Part shown: one piece after another, positions 25,850-37,503 of the stretch
Layout: each line of letters opens with the position of its first letter
How positions within the stretch are numbered: position 1 is the first letter of the stretch
Notes under the pieces: model-generated
Database searches by the model: none
Told to the model about the DNA's origin: nothing
The model's input: the letters and a program-made list of their open reading frames with translations, nothing else
Source: Pseudoscleropodium purum
Taxonomy: Eukaryota; Streptophyta; Bryopsida; Hypnales; Brachytheciaceae
Length of the DNA stretch: 64,000 nt
NCBI GenBank assembly: GCA_963969395.1
Contig: OZ017796.1
Coordinates: 45,684,243 to 45,748,242 of the forward strand
Direction of reading: 5' to 3'
Program-made: the position numbers and the translations under genes

Positions 25850-27591
25850 GTTTTGCAAAGAAAGAAATGAAAAATCAAAATTATCATTTGGAAATTGAGT
25901 AAAGCAAGAAATGAATTTGTTAACTTAGGAGGTTTTTTAGTATCAGTTGGCCAAAGGGTGTACAAAAGTCTCTAGACAACTATACTCCAAAATCAACAAA
26001 ATCTATTCACATATTCACTACCCTAAAAGGGATTGTTTTCAACAAGTTTACAATACAAAAGTGTGAAAAAAAGTTGAAAAAAAGTTTAGTTTGTGATACT
26101 TTGGTATGGAACCTACTCTATCAAAAAGAGTGTTGGATATATGACCAAAAAACAAGATATAACACTTTAGAATTTGAGGGGATGCTTGGACTAGCCATCC
26201 AAAATTTCTAGATTGTCTAATGGTTCACTCAAAGAATTTTGGATTGCATGCCCGGTCTTGAACTACCTTCCCTAAAATTCTAGGTAACCATAGGCAATTG
26301 ACGTGCAAGCATTGGGATTTCATCTTGTAGCCAATGGAGAAAATTGGCTTATTGTCTTACAACATATGTGATACTAGAGAATTTTTTTGTAACTTGTAAG
26401 AGATGATGTGTCTATTTAGTGTTCTTTGTACCACTGATTTTTTTTTCCATGGTGTACAATCCTTCAAATGAGTTTTATTTAACCCCTAAATGTCCTAGGC
26501 ACAATATTTTGGTGTTGACTAGACTTAGAAATTAAATAAAACCTTACCAAAGTACGATTTTCAGTATTTGTATTTTAATTGAATATCCTTTAAAGTCTAT
26601 TTTAAGTATTAATATTCTAATTTTGTAGTGATTACAAGTAAAAGTGATCATTTTTGCCTTCACACTTAGAGTGTTGGACCTGTCATCCGCTATGAACTTG
26701 ATGAACTTGAAGTTTTTATTGGAGATGGCTACCTTAATTGTCATTAAATCCCTTGTTTTTTCGAAATTAAAAAATCTGATATTTAAAATTCAAAATTTTA
26801 ATTTATCACAATTTCAGATTTACAGGATAAGCATTAGGATTACTCAAAATTAATGATCTAGAGCAAAAAAATTTGTGGTTTATTCCTACATTAGATGGGC
26901 ATATTCCTTCACATCTAAAACATGATTTTACATCCTCTATGTTTATGGGTAGTTGCAAGAAACACCTACCATTTGGGGCTCAAAACGGCCTTACTACTAG
27001 AGTTTTGTGACTTTTGGAATAAAAATTTCAAAAATAAAATAAAACATGGATAATTTATAAAGCATTGAAAATAATATTCATGTGAAAATTCAAGCCTAAA
27101 AAAATTTATGTCTAGAAGTTATGCCCAACAAAAGAAGCCTAGAAAAATACAAGAGAATAGATACTTTTGAATTTGATTTTTAGAAAATAGTAAAAGTTTT
27201 GAAATAACGAAATTCAAAAAATAAATTTTTTGAATCTTTTCTTTGGTCTCATGTGAATAAAAAATTCATTATAAAATTTTTTCCCTTCTTCATAGTGCTT
27301 GTGCAAACAATGTCCACTTTCAACCCATGTGCAGTACTTACACCGGGTTCTTTGCCAAAAATCTCATCAGATGTCTTTAGAATGTTAATCCACCTACAAC
27401 AGGTCAAAACTTAGGCTTCAGAATCACATTTCTGGTCCCCAAATAGGACTGAGAACCTCCAAAATAGCCAAGGTAGACACCCAATCGAGGCTACCTTAAA
27501 AATAATAAATTATTTTTAAGAAAATTGAAAAATTATTGAATGTCCAGATCAACAACCCACACCTTTCCTCCAAATTTAAGCTAGAACGGAC
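25850..27591. other. AT-rich sequence; possible lone TTAA-family end
   Basis: TTTAACCCCTAAATGTCCTA at about 26478 looks like a left end of the TTAA family, but I cannot find its right end. Nothing else is supported. Confidence 0.35.
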
Positions 27592-28965
27592 TTGACCTTA
27601 AAGGACCAAGGTGCGTTTTTTGGCAATATAATTTTTTTGGATAGGTGCATGTGAGTGAAGATTTCCATATTTTTGGCCCAAATTTTAATAGGTGTGGACG
27701 AAGAATATCTTTCATGAGCACTAAATTTCAGGACCTTTGGATATATAAGCTTAAGTCAAAAGTTATGGCCTAATATGTAGTTTATTTCTCAACTCGGACA
27801 ATCCGAGCAGATCTGAAAAAATCACTTTTTTCAAAAATAAAAATTTGAAATTAATTTTCTAGATTTATATATACATAGAAAGCTTTAAATCATTCCATTT
27901 TGATCAATGAGTCAAAAGTTATGAGGTGTTTTAGTTTGTGAGCGGTTATGGATTCTCTACTCCAAAATAAACTTTGAAGTTCTTTATTGAACTCAATTTT
28001 CAATATTTTTGAAAAAAAATAAAAATATTAGGTGAAGATTTTTTTATTACACAGTTACAACCATTGGAATTGGCATTTTTCAATTCTATAACTAAATTAT
28101 TAACAATTTAGTATTTTGATTCATTATCTATTTTTTTCTACTTACTATTTTTTCCTATATGTTGTACAATTCCAAATAATCTAAAAAATTTCAAGCATGT
28201 AGCCAACTTGCTTTGAAAAATAAGTCCAAAGAGTTGCAACCATTTTGGACACTTTTTCATACAAATGTGAGCTTGTGAAGTGCAACTGTTCGATTTTTTG
28301 CAGGGCCAAAAAAAGACTTTTTGTTAATTCAAATGCTAATATCTTGCAATTTATATGTTGAAATTTTTTGAAATTTTTTCAATATCTTTTAAAATTACTA
28401 TAATACAAGATCTTATGGTTGGATGTCAGAGTTGCTATTCTGTGAGCATGTGAGTGTGAGCTTCTAAACCTATGAGCATATAATTTTCTAGAGATTCCAT
28501 TTATAAAAATCTAAATCTAAATGGAAGATTCTCAATTGATTTCAAACAAATTTTAATTAAATCCCCCCCCCCAAATTCTTATAATCTAGCAAAGTCCAAT
28601 AAGTAGCACATCAAAGTTGACTAAGGGACCATGGTAATAGGTTCACAGTAGTAGGTGCATGGAAATATGTACTAAAATTTACCAAAAATAATAAATTTGG
28701 ATCACAATTTTTTAGACGGCAAGTGCTCAATCCTCTTCTTGGTGCCGACAAGTCCCAAGAAACAAGAAGCGATTAAACAAATAACCAACTGATCAAAGAT
28801 GGAAGAATTAGACTCCCAAAAGGATTCACTAGAAGACAATGATCAACTAATCAACACTTTGGTGTAATTAAGCTCATTTTTTACAAAAATAATCCATATC
28901 AACCAAGTATTTTCTTCCAAAATCTTAACAAGTTCAATTATCAAGACATCAAGATAGAAGTGTAG

Positions 28966-28970
28966 GTATC
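28966..28970. repeat. Target site duplication GTATC (left)
   Basis: The same five bases occur at 41109-41113, directly outside the other LTR. Confidence 0.9.
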
Positions 28971-29885
28971 TGAAACACACTTTTTCCACTTCAAAATGCA
29001 AGATCTTGTTTTGATTTACTATTATGTTGTAAAAGGAAGTACAATTTTCCTATTTGTTCTTTTGGAAACTCTCTTTTCTTATCTATCTCAAAACCTAAGC
29101 TTGTCTTGAATTTGTATCTCCTTTCGATCTTTTACGATTGTTCTTTGAGAATTTGTCTTTGTGGTTAGTCTTTGTAGTCTTGTAATCGTGTAGGTTTTGT
29201 CTTCCTTTATTGTCTTGTATATTGTCTTCTTTTTGTGTTGTATTGCTCGAGAGTTGGTCTTGCGGAAATTGCTTGGAAGTTGGTCTTTAAATTGCTCGTA
29301 TAATAATGCCTTTACAATGGGAAAAATTTCCTTTATATAGTTTCCCGCGGTCACAGGAGACCAAGGAGAAAACCCTAATTGTTTGACCTTTGGTAATAGG
29401 TCCAAGTCTATTCCTCCTATAATACCCTAACTAACTTTTTTTTAACTAATTATTTCCTATAATTAGCCTAGTAACTCTATGTACTGAGTTATGTTGTCGC
29501 TTTGGTCTTCCTTGTCTGTACTGAAGTGGACTTTTGTACCATTAATAACTTGTGAATTAAGATATTTTTCCTCATTATTAATTTTTCAATATTGTATTCT
29601 GAAGTATATACTTTAAGATTATGCATTATTATAACCAATACTTTGTGTTTTCCTAATTTTAATTAATTCTTGAAAGTGCTCAAAAAATACAGGAATCAAT
29701 ATAATTTGTCATTTTCACAATTTAATAACTCTTGTATTTAATACTTTTATACATGTGAATATTTATGTTCCATGTATTCTAGCATACTTTATCTTCTGAT
29801 CTAATTGAAATATCAATAATTATTTTGAGGAATCTAAAGTAAGCCAATTAATAATTTCTTTAAAGGACAACCTAATGGGTTAACA
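28971..29885 (-). repeat. 3' LTR (left copy), 915 bp
   Basis: In plus orientation it begins TGAAACACAC and ends GGTTAACA. It is about 97-98% identical by eye to the right LTR. A TATATAAAG box is on the minus strand at 29331-29339. It lacks the ~23-bp tandem duplication present in the right copy. Confidence 0.95.
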
Positions 29886-29900
29886 TTTATCCCCCTCCGG
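29886..29900 (-). other. Polypurine tract
   Basis: Directly beside the 3' LTR the minus strand reads CCGGAGGGGGATAAA before TGTTAACC. This is the expected place for plus-strand priming. Confidence 0.75.
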
Positions 29901-30032
29901 TAAAGAAAATCATGTCCTCATGATTTATGTAAAATATCTGAAATTTCGTGGATCATGATGTGGTATGTTGAGGTTTGGATAATTGGCCATAAAATCAAAT
30001 TCCTTATATGTGAAAATTTGAGTCTTTGTATT

Positions 30033-31194
30033 TCAATACATATATTCAAAACTTTCTATGAAATCAACTCTCCTTATGGTCATTGGAAAATTCGAATAGT
30101 GTTTTTGTAGAAAGTCCAACCAATGGTCCTTGATTTTATAAAAGAATTTTTTGTCAAATTCTTTTAATTCCATAATAGCCTTTTGAAATGTTGATTGATT
30201 CTTGGACAAAAACCGATTTATTATTTGTATATTTGTGTCATTATTCCTTCTTTGAGGTCTTACTGGTTTTATTAATAACTCATTTGAAAAGAAATTCCTA
30301 TGATGGCTTATCCTCATTTGGTATGAGCGAGTTATATACCGTATATGCCTCTACCACTCTTTTTTCGATATGAAGATCTCCTATATGCCACATGAGTACT
30401 ATTAGCTCTTTTAATTCAAAACTTGCTTTTAACCAAATGCTTTCGAATTCTTGTCGATTGATAAGGGTTTTGTATGGAAGATAAGATAGGCCATCCATTC
30501 CCAAGAATAATTGACTAGTAATTTCATAGTGTTGTTTTAAAGATATCGGTGGATACGGAGAACTTCGTAATTTGTATAGTATGTCTTTAAAAACTTTGGT
30601 TTTTAATTCCGAATTAGATCTTTGTTGGTTTTGTCTGGGACGTGACGATGCTTCATCTGTAATTCTTAGGTTTATAGGGTTTTCCTTTGAAATATTAGGA
30701 ATGTCGTTTTGAAAGGTATTTCGTAATTGTTGTAATATAATTTGTGTGACCTCATGGGAAGCCTCTTCTGCACAAAGAGCCATTTTCAGCCTTTTTATCT
30801 CTAATTTTAATTCCTCATTCTGTTGAAGTAACCCCTTATGGTTCAATTGATTTTGGACTCTTTTTTCTTTTTCTTTTTCTTTATCTTTAGGTTCATTTTG
30901 AATTCGAAGTTTAGGTTTTTTGTCTTGATGGTGGTGTTCTTCATCTTCTTCCTTGTTGTGCTGGGCGTAGGTGTTGTCTTGACTGGGGTGTTCTTCATCG
31001 TGCCTCTTATCTTCTTCCTTGCATTTTCTTCCACATTCCTTTTGTTGTTGTTGGATACCTTCGTTCTTTTGATTGCGTCGTTCATGGTTTGTTGCAGCTC
31101 TTTGCATCTCCGACTTTTCCTCACGTTCACGTGTTTGTGCGATGGTTCTCTCAACGACTGCTTTCTCCCTTCGTTGCTTGGCTTTGTTGGTGGC
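30033..31194 (-). pseudogene. Post-integrase region C: coiled coil and C-terminal folded domain
   Basis: It continues the same frame after one TGA. A Lys/Glu/His-rich start leads to a short coiled coil (LLQQNEELKLEIKRLKMAL), then a folded-looking domain (YEITSQLFLGMDGLSYLPY, FESIWLKASFELKELIVLMW). A frameshift near 30300 moves the last ~90 codons (30033-30317: FLSKNQSTFQKAIMELKEF, DHWLDFLQKHYSNF) to another frame. Coding sequence thus reaches within about 135 bases of the polypurine tract. Family not recognised. Confidence 0.55.
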
Positions 31195-32205
31195 TCACTT
31201 GTTGTGTAATGCTTTCTCGTATTCCTGAAGGGTTATCTCATTGTGTTCTTTTTCTTCATTAATGGACTTGTCTTCGCCATGATCTTCTAGTTGCTCCAAC
31301 TGCTCCTCCTCTGGCCTTCTCGAATGTTGCTTCCTTCGGCCGTACACTTGATCCCTTGAAACTGTCGCTGTTGTTGGGCTTCGGTGGGCTTCCTTGTCCT
31401 CTTCATTTTTCTCATGTGGTGGACAGTCCTTGCGCTCCTTGTATTGTTCAATGGTCGTATGTTCTGAGTCAGTGCCCTCATTTTTTGTAGTTTCTTCCTC
31501 CGCTGTTATCCTGGCCCTATCGACTGCTTCTTTGTTTCTAGGCTGGTGGACTGCTTTGGCAGGTCGTGTGATAGCTCTCCTTGCATCATCATTCTCTTGT
31601 GCTGACCGTGTCACCATTGGTTCATGAAGTATATCTTTGATTTTTCCCTTCTTATTATGTTGTTGGTTCACTTTTCCATCTGGTGTCTTTTTCCTTGCTG
31701 CAAGGTTTCACCGATTCTCATACTGGTTTGTATCTTCATCTGTTTCAAAAGTGTGGTTACCGTGTTTGTTCTTTTTGTTTGTGTCTCTACACTTTGTTCG
31801 TGATGCATTGGAGTCAGTCATCGAAATCGTTGCATCTGCTGAATTGGTCCTTGTTTTGGAGGTTGCAAGAGTAGAAAGTGTCATCGCAGTAGTTTTAGTA
31901 GGTGTTCCAGTAGGTTCAACAGTCGTTTGAGTAGTTTGAGCAACTTCAGCAAGAGTTTCTGTAGCAATAACGACCGTTCCTGCAGCATCAGCATGCATTC
32001 CAGGAGGTGATGTTGCTTCCATTTCTTTGTTTGCGTCATTGCTCTTTTTGGTTTTGTGTTTTGTTTTGTGTTCTTTCAATCGATTCATTGAAACAGCATG
32101 TGATTCTTCGTCTTGTTAATGCTTTCTCTTTTTGTCTTGAGTGTTGGGTGTTGTTTTGACAGTCTATGATTTTTTTTGTGGTGGAATTGGCCTTGTTTTA
32201 TTCTT
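31195..32205 (-). pseudogene. Post-integrase region B: charged, low-complexity linker
   Basis: Same frame again, interrupted by TAG, TAA and TGA near 32165, 32120 and 31708. The translation is low in complexity: a Thr/Ala-rich part (31708-32088), then a Glu/Lys/Arg/Gln-rich part (31195-31671). It looks like a disordered linker between the folded parts on either side. The Phe/Val-rich reading on the opposite strand is only its complement. Confidence 0.55.
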
Positions 32206-33492
32206 TTATTTATTATGAGTTACTTTGCTTATAATCTTTTTTATAATTTTCACTTTTGTTTTTGGAGCTTGCGTTGTAAAGTTTACTTCTTCTGTCAACT
32301 TTGTAGTTTGTAGAACTATTGGTTGGAGTTTTTGTTTCTTTGCTGCAAGTTTTTGATCTTTAATGGTATTGATTGGCATGTTGAACATGTCTTTTTCAGA
32401 ATTGGGGTCCTCATCTTTTAATATTTGCAATGTTGTTTGTTTTGCACATGTATTGAGTTGTTGCTTTATTGGCAATAATTCTACTTCGATTGCAGCTGCC
32501 ATTGGTGTTAGAATAGCAATTTGTATTGGTTGATTTTGGTTGATTTTTTTACTTTCTTTGTTATTAATTAATGATGTATTATTTTTTATAGAAATCAATT
32601 TGTCTCTTGGTATTGTAATCCTTAGAGTTTGAAGTTTAGACAATATTAAAGTGATATGCATAGCTGCTCTAGTGTGAATTATTATAAGTTTTGTGCCTTG
32701 TAATTCAAAATGTATTCTTCGTAATTCATAGTGTAGTTGTTCTTTAAAAATTTCAAGCCAGTCTACTGATTGTCCATTAATAGCATTTTGCATCAATTGG
32801 ACTATATTAATAGGAATTTCTCCTATTTTGTGATTGAAAGTTAATATAGAACTTAAAAATTTCAAAACTCTTCTTGTCTCTTCAGATTTGCATCTAGTTG
32901 TATTTACGACAACAATTTTCTTTTTGTCTGTGTTGGGTATCAAATCTTGATTGATATATGCAGAATTGATTTTAGATAATAATATATCAAGTAAGAAAAC
33001 TTGTTTAAATAATTCACGAAAATTTTCAGGAATTAGTTTGTAAACTTTCTTGTTCACTATGGTAGCCTGGCCATTTGATGTGAGATTTGTAAGAGCTTCT
33101 TCCACTCTAATATTTGATATTTTTCCTCCCCAAGCCACCATAGTTGCAAATTGAAATAGTCCTAATGCTTTTAGGATATTTTCCTCCTTTTTATTGAAGC
33201 TTGGTTTTGGTAAAGGAACTAGGCCTAGGAGAATTTTTGGAGTTTCCATGCTAAAATATTGGACAAAACCCAATATTAAGCTATAATACAAAAATACTAA
33301 CATTGGATTGTAAAGATGAAACAAGTGCAAATAATTAGGAAATGAAAGAAAACCTAGGGGAAGTGGTGGATGTTGTAACTGTAGATTATAATTAACCGTT
33401 TTGCAAAGTGGTAGCTCTTTCTCCACTAGTGTCTTGGGAACCATGTTCCTTATAAGTTGATATTTATTTTGAGAATCTTTTCTTCTGAATGG
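32206..33492 (-). pseudogene. Post-integrase region A: 412-codon open frame of unknown function
   Basis: It is in the same frame as the preceding segment, separated only by a TGA. The N-terminal ~65 residues contain a very hydrophobic stretch (about residues 31-65, rich in F, Y and L) that could be a membrane segment. A second candidate start follows (METPKILLGL, Met66). The rest looks like a folded helical domain (GLFQFATMVAWGGKI, LIPENFRELFKQVFLLDILL, RRVLKFLSSI, WLEIFKEQLHYELRRIHFEL) with a Lys/Thr-rich tail. I do not recognise the family. It sits where some plant retroelements carry an env-like ORF, but no envelope hallmark is visible beyond the hydrophobic stretch. Confidence 0.6.
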
Positions 33493-34080
33493 TCATTCTT
33501 CTAAAAGAAAATCCTTTGTTTTATTTTGTTTTATTCGGCATTTGGTTAATTTTATAATAGGTAATGCATAATTTAGTCTAATACTTTTAAGTTGTTGATC
33601 GTAATGTTTGATTCGTTGAATCGATACACAAACTTCCGCTCCGTTGCAATTTATCAATTTTATTGTTTGATTAGGATAAATTGTTTTTATTATAGCAGGT
33701 TCTAGCCATTGATCTTTTGTTTCATCTTCCATAACTTTTAACCACAATACTTTTTGGCCTTCTTGATATAGGTTGATGTCTTCCATTGCAAAAATTTGTT
33801 GTAATATTTGTCCAAGTTGTTTTGTGGTTGATTGTGTTCTTGAATTTGTATTCATGTTTTGAAAACATGCTTGTCCTTTATAGGGAATATTGCAATATGT
33901 GCACGATTTTTGTTCTCCTAATGACTTTATGCCTAATTTTTCTCCATTGTTTTTGATTTGACATGTTTTATTAATTCTTGTTTGATTTGTAAAATCTAGG
34001 GTCGGGTCTTCCTTGTTATTGTCCTGTATCATAGATAGGAAAACCCTTGGAAACTGTTTGGTTATTCCTTCCTCAATAGA
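33493..34080 (-). pseudogene. Linker plus a second GPY-like module after integrase
   Basis: This continues directly in frame from the first integrase C-terminal module. After a ~100-residue linker containing a CxxC pair (CTYCNIPYKGQAC), residues encoded at about 33601-33771 repeat the layout of the first module: Y-x-x-GQ-x-VLWLK, a W, I/V-x-x-x-YPN-x-T, and a final R-x-x-x-Y (IKTIYPN, IQRIKHY). The GPY core itself is degenerate (LEPAIIK). It looks like a tandem duplication of the integrase tail. The frame ends at a TGA at 33493. Confidence 0.72.
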
Positions 34081-35574
34081 ATATGGTCGTAATTTATTGA
34101 CATTGACTCGGACAGTCAACCCTGTGGTTTCATATAAGTTCACTGTTCCATTAGGATAAACCGTTCTGATCACGTAGGGCCCAAACCACTTGTTTACAAA
34201 CTTTCCTTTTTTTCCTTTTAATCGTGGGTTTTAACCATAGGACATTTTGGCCTTGTTTGTAAGGTTTGCTTGATTGTGATCGACATTGTTCCATATTTTG
34301 CCACATTTGCTGAATGTTTGGGTTGACTTTTTGTTCTTGAGCGGTAATTATTCATGGTTGAAAATTAGAACATTCTCCTGTTTCATATGTATTATGAGAT
34401 TGATGTCGGTTCTTCCGATTTAGACGGTTGAAGTTGTCATGGCGAAATTTCCTCATTAATTGCATTTTAGTTATCTAATTTTCAGCTTCAATTTGTCATA
34501 AATCCATTTCTTCTAGTTGTTGCATTTTGTGTGCTAACATTGCATACACTAATAAAACCCTTTGATGTCCTTGTGGTTGAGTCTCTAAGTATTTAATGGA
34601 AAGTAATGCCTCTGTTCCATATACTAGTAAGAAAGGTGTATGGCGAGTAGTTACTTTGTATGCTGTTCGATAAGCCCATAGGGCAGAGAATAGCTTTTGA
34701 TCCCAATCTGTCTGATTAGCATTTACTATTTTCGTGAGTACGGCTTTTAATACTTTGTTTGTTGATTCCACTTGTCCATTGCCCTGGGGATAATAAGGGG
34801 TTGATTTCCGATGTTGAATCATGAACTCTGTGGTAAGAAGTTGAATTGTTGTATTGAGGAAATGAGTTCCTTGGTCGTTTATTAATTCCAATGGACACCC
34901 ATATCGAGTAATTATCTCTTCATATAAAAATTTAGCCATTGAGTGGGCACTATTGTCTTTTAGAGCTCAAGCTTCTACCCATTTTGAGGTATAATCAGTG
35001 TTGTGATTATGTATTTGTTAGCTGTGGTTCTGGCTAGTGGGTGAATTGGACCGATGAAGTCAATCCCCCATCTTTGAAAAATCTCAAGCGGTAAAACGGG
35101 ATGCAATGGATTTTTTCCCCTTCCAAGTTTACTACCATTTCTTTGGCAAATGTCACACTGTTTGCAATAGTTGTGCACATCTTTTCTTAAGTCTGGACAC
35201 CAATACAAAGCTGTTAAGACCTTGTGTAATGTTATAGTGGAAGAGAAATGTCCTCCAACTATACTTCCATGGGCTTCTGCAATAATTGCCCTGGTTATTG
35301 GTCCTGCTATACAGATTCGGGGTAATGAATCTGAACATGTTTTTATCAATCTTCCTATTTCATCCAAATGGTAAGGTCGACTTCTTATTGCTATTTGCCG
35401 ACGAGTATTTAGTGGTATATCCATTGATATTTTTCCAATTCGAAGGTAATCAACTATTGGCTTCCTCCAATTATAAAATGGAAAGATTTCGTCTTGTTCT
35501 GGTGTAACTTGTACCATGAATAAATTTGTGTCTGGGAATGAATCTGGTATTCCCATAGCAAGTTCACCATTATT
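34081..35574 (-). pseudogene. Integrase: HHCC, D-D35-E core, first GPY module
   Basis: The enzyme inserts element cDNA into the genome. The N-terminal zinc finger has H (near 35271), a second H seven residues on, and C-x2-C about 30 residues later. The first catalytic Asp is in WGIDFIGP (near 35061). The second Asp (NDQGTHF) and the Glu (GNGQVESTNK) lie in 34496-34939 with exactly 35 residues between. The C-terminal module VLWLKP..KWFGPYVIRTVYPNG..VNKLRPY ends near 34081. Damage: a frameshift near 34975, a TGA just after it, several stops between 34496 and 34370, and a frameshift in an A-rich tract near 34200. Confidence 0.92.
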
Positions 35575-36126
35575 GATTCTTGAAAGATGATTAGTTACCA
35601 CATGTTGTCTTCTTGGTTTATGTATGATTTCGAAATCATATTTTTGAAGCAATAGCATCCATCTTGCTATTCTTCCAGAAACTATTGTTCGGTTGACCAG
35701 ATGAAGTAATGCTTCGTGGTCTACATAAAATTTAAAATGGTTAGCCAATAAGTAATGTCGAAATTTATGTAAGGAATAGACCATTGCTAAAGCTTCTCGT
35801 TATGTTGTGGAGTAATTTCTTTCAGCTTGATTTAGTAATCGACTTGCATAAAATATGGGTGGATCAATTTTTCCATCCATACTTTGTGTTAAAACACTAC
35901 CAATAGCTTCATTAGATGCATCGCAATGCACATGAAACTCTTTGTTCCAATCAAGAGTCCTTAAGATTGGAGTTTCGGTTAATTTTCTTTTAATCAATTC
36001 AAATGCTTCTTGACACTTCTTATCCCAAAGAAACTTGACAGTTGACTTGGTGAGATTAGTCAAAGGTTGTGTGATTCTTGCAAAATCTTTAATGAATCTC
36101 CGATGGTAACTAGTTGATCCCAGGAA
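35575..36126 (-). pseudogene. RNase H domain
   Basis: It continues the RT frame. Visible motifs are LTETPILRTLDWNKEF, VHCDASNEAIGSVLTQ (first catalytic Asp), PPIFYASRLLNQAERNYSTT and, after a TAA at about 35800, REALAMVYSLHKFRHYLLA. The final family motif, usually D-x-LSR, reads TNHLSR here, so the last catalytic Asp appears as Asn. A G-to-A change would explain it. Confidence 0.85.
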
Positions 36127-37503
36127 CTAACGTACCCCTTTCATATTTGTGGGTGGTGAAAGCATTTGAATGGCTTTAATTTTTCCCAGATCTACAAGTA
36201 TTCCTTCTTTGCAGATGATATGTCCAAGCAATGTACTTGAGCTTACTGCAAATGTGCACTTTTCTGGATTTAGACTAATCCTAGTTTTGCGACACCTTCC
36301 TAAACACTTTTGAAGATGTTCCAAGTGCATGGCTTTATTGCCATATAGGGTAAAGTCATCTAGAAATACTTGCATGAATATCTTTAGAAATTCAACAAAT
36401 GCTTGCATAATTGCCCTTTGAAAAGTTGTTGGAGTACATTTTAACCCAAATGGCATTACGCGGTAGGCAAATGGTCCCCACTCCGTAATGAAGAAGGTCT
36501 TGAGTTGATCCTGTATAGCCATGAGGATTTGATTGTATCCACTGAAACCATCCAGCGTAGAGTACATTTCATGTCCTGCCGCAGTTTCCAATACTTGGTT
36601 AGTGAATGGTAGTGGAAAGGGATCCATCTTTGTGACCCCGTTCAATTTCCAGTAATCTATGCATACTCGAAGCTTGCCATTTTTCTTCGGCACTATCACA
36701 ATGGATGATAACCATTCGGTTTCCTTGACTAGGTAAATGAACCCTACTTTTAGCAACTTATCAATTTCTTCTTTGACTTTGGCAACATATTTTGGATTCA
36801 TTCGATACATAGCTTGTCTCACTGGATATGCATTAGGCGTGAGCTCAATGCGATGTTCACATATGTGTGCTGGTATTCCTTTAAGGTCTTCATAACTCCA
36901 TGCAAACACATCTTTGAATTCTTGTAGGAGTTTGACTAGTTCCTCCTTGAATTCGAATTCAAGATTCTTGCAAATGCGTACATTCTGAGGTTTATCTATC
37001 GTGCCCAAATTTACTTCTTGTACTTGGTCTTTATCTTCTATAGTCCATTTGGCAATGTCTTTGCCTTGAACTGATATTGATGCTGGAGTATCATCAATAA
37101 TGAGTACACCTTCTTTTTGGTCATAGAAATTGGCTGGGTACTTGAGGAATGTATCCGTTACCTTGCCATCTTTTGGTCTCTTCTTTTTCCCTATTTTTGA
37201 AGGTGGATTCTTCGTAGATAATAATTCAGATTCAGCCGCCTGACAGTCATAAGTGAACATTTCTTTGAGCCCTGCGAGCTCTATGTCTGCAATAGGTTGG
37301 AGAGATGGTACGGCTTGGTATACTATATGTTCTTCATTGTCTGTTAATCCCCCTGTCCAGTCGTAGCATTCAATTTTTACTGGTCTTTTCGAGGGTGGTG
37401 GACATGGAACCCGCCTAGTGCTGATTTCTTTCTCTTTTGTTTTATATACCAATGTGATGGTTCCTTTGTCCAATCTTGCCTTGTATTTGTTTGCTTTAGC
37501 CAA
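36127..37503 (-). pseudogene. Reverse transcriptase domain (458 codons open)
   Basis: This is a Ty3/gypsy reverse transcriptase. Motifs run in order: YPVRQAMYRMNP, SSIVIVPKKNGKLRVCIDYWKLN, STLDGFSGYNQI, FGLKCTPTTFQRAI, the catalytic VFLDDFTLYG (YxDD as F-L-D-D, near 36350-36370), NPEKCTFAVSS and LLGHIICKEGI. The open frame is entered at a TTG codon, which reflects the upstream frameshift rather than a real start. It ends at a TAG where family members have a glutamine before FLG. Confidence 0.93.

Noticed and set aside
28563..28572. C10 homopolymer as a functional tract
   Set aside because: It lies inside the hAT-like element and has no context. Simple slippage explains it.
30838..31209. 123-codon Phe/Val/Leu-rich frame on the plus strand, looking like a membrane protein
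   Set aside because: It is the complement of the Lys/Glu/Gln-rich retrotransposon extension. Antisense of such codons always reads as hydrophobic.
32206..33444. Calling the 412-codon frame an envelope protein
   Set aside because: Only a hydrophobic N-terminal stretch is seen. There is no signal peptide plus surface/transmembrane layout and no cleavage or fusion motif, so I left it as unknown.
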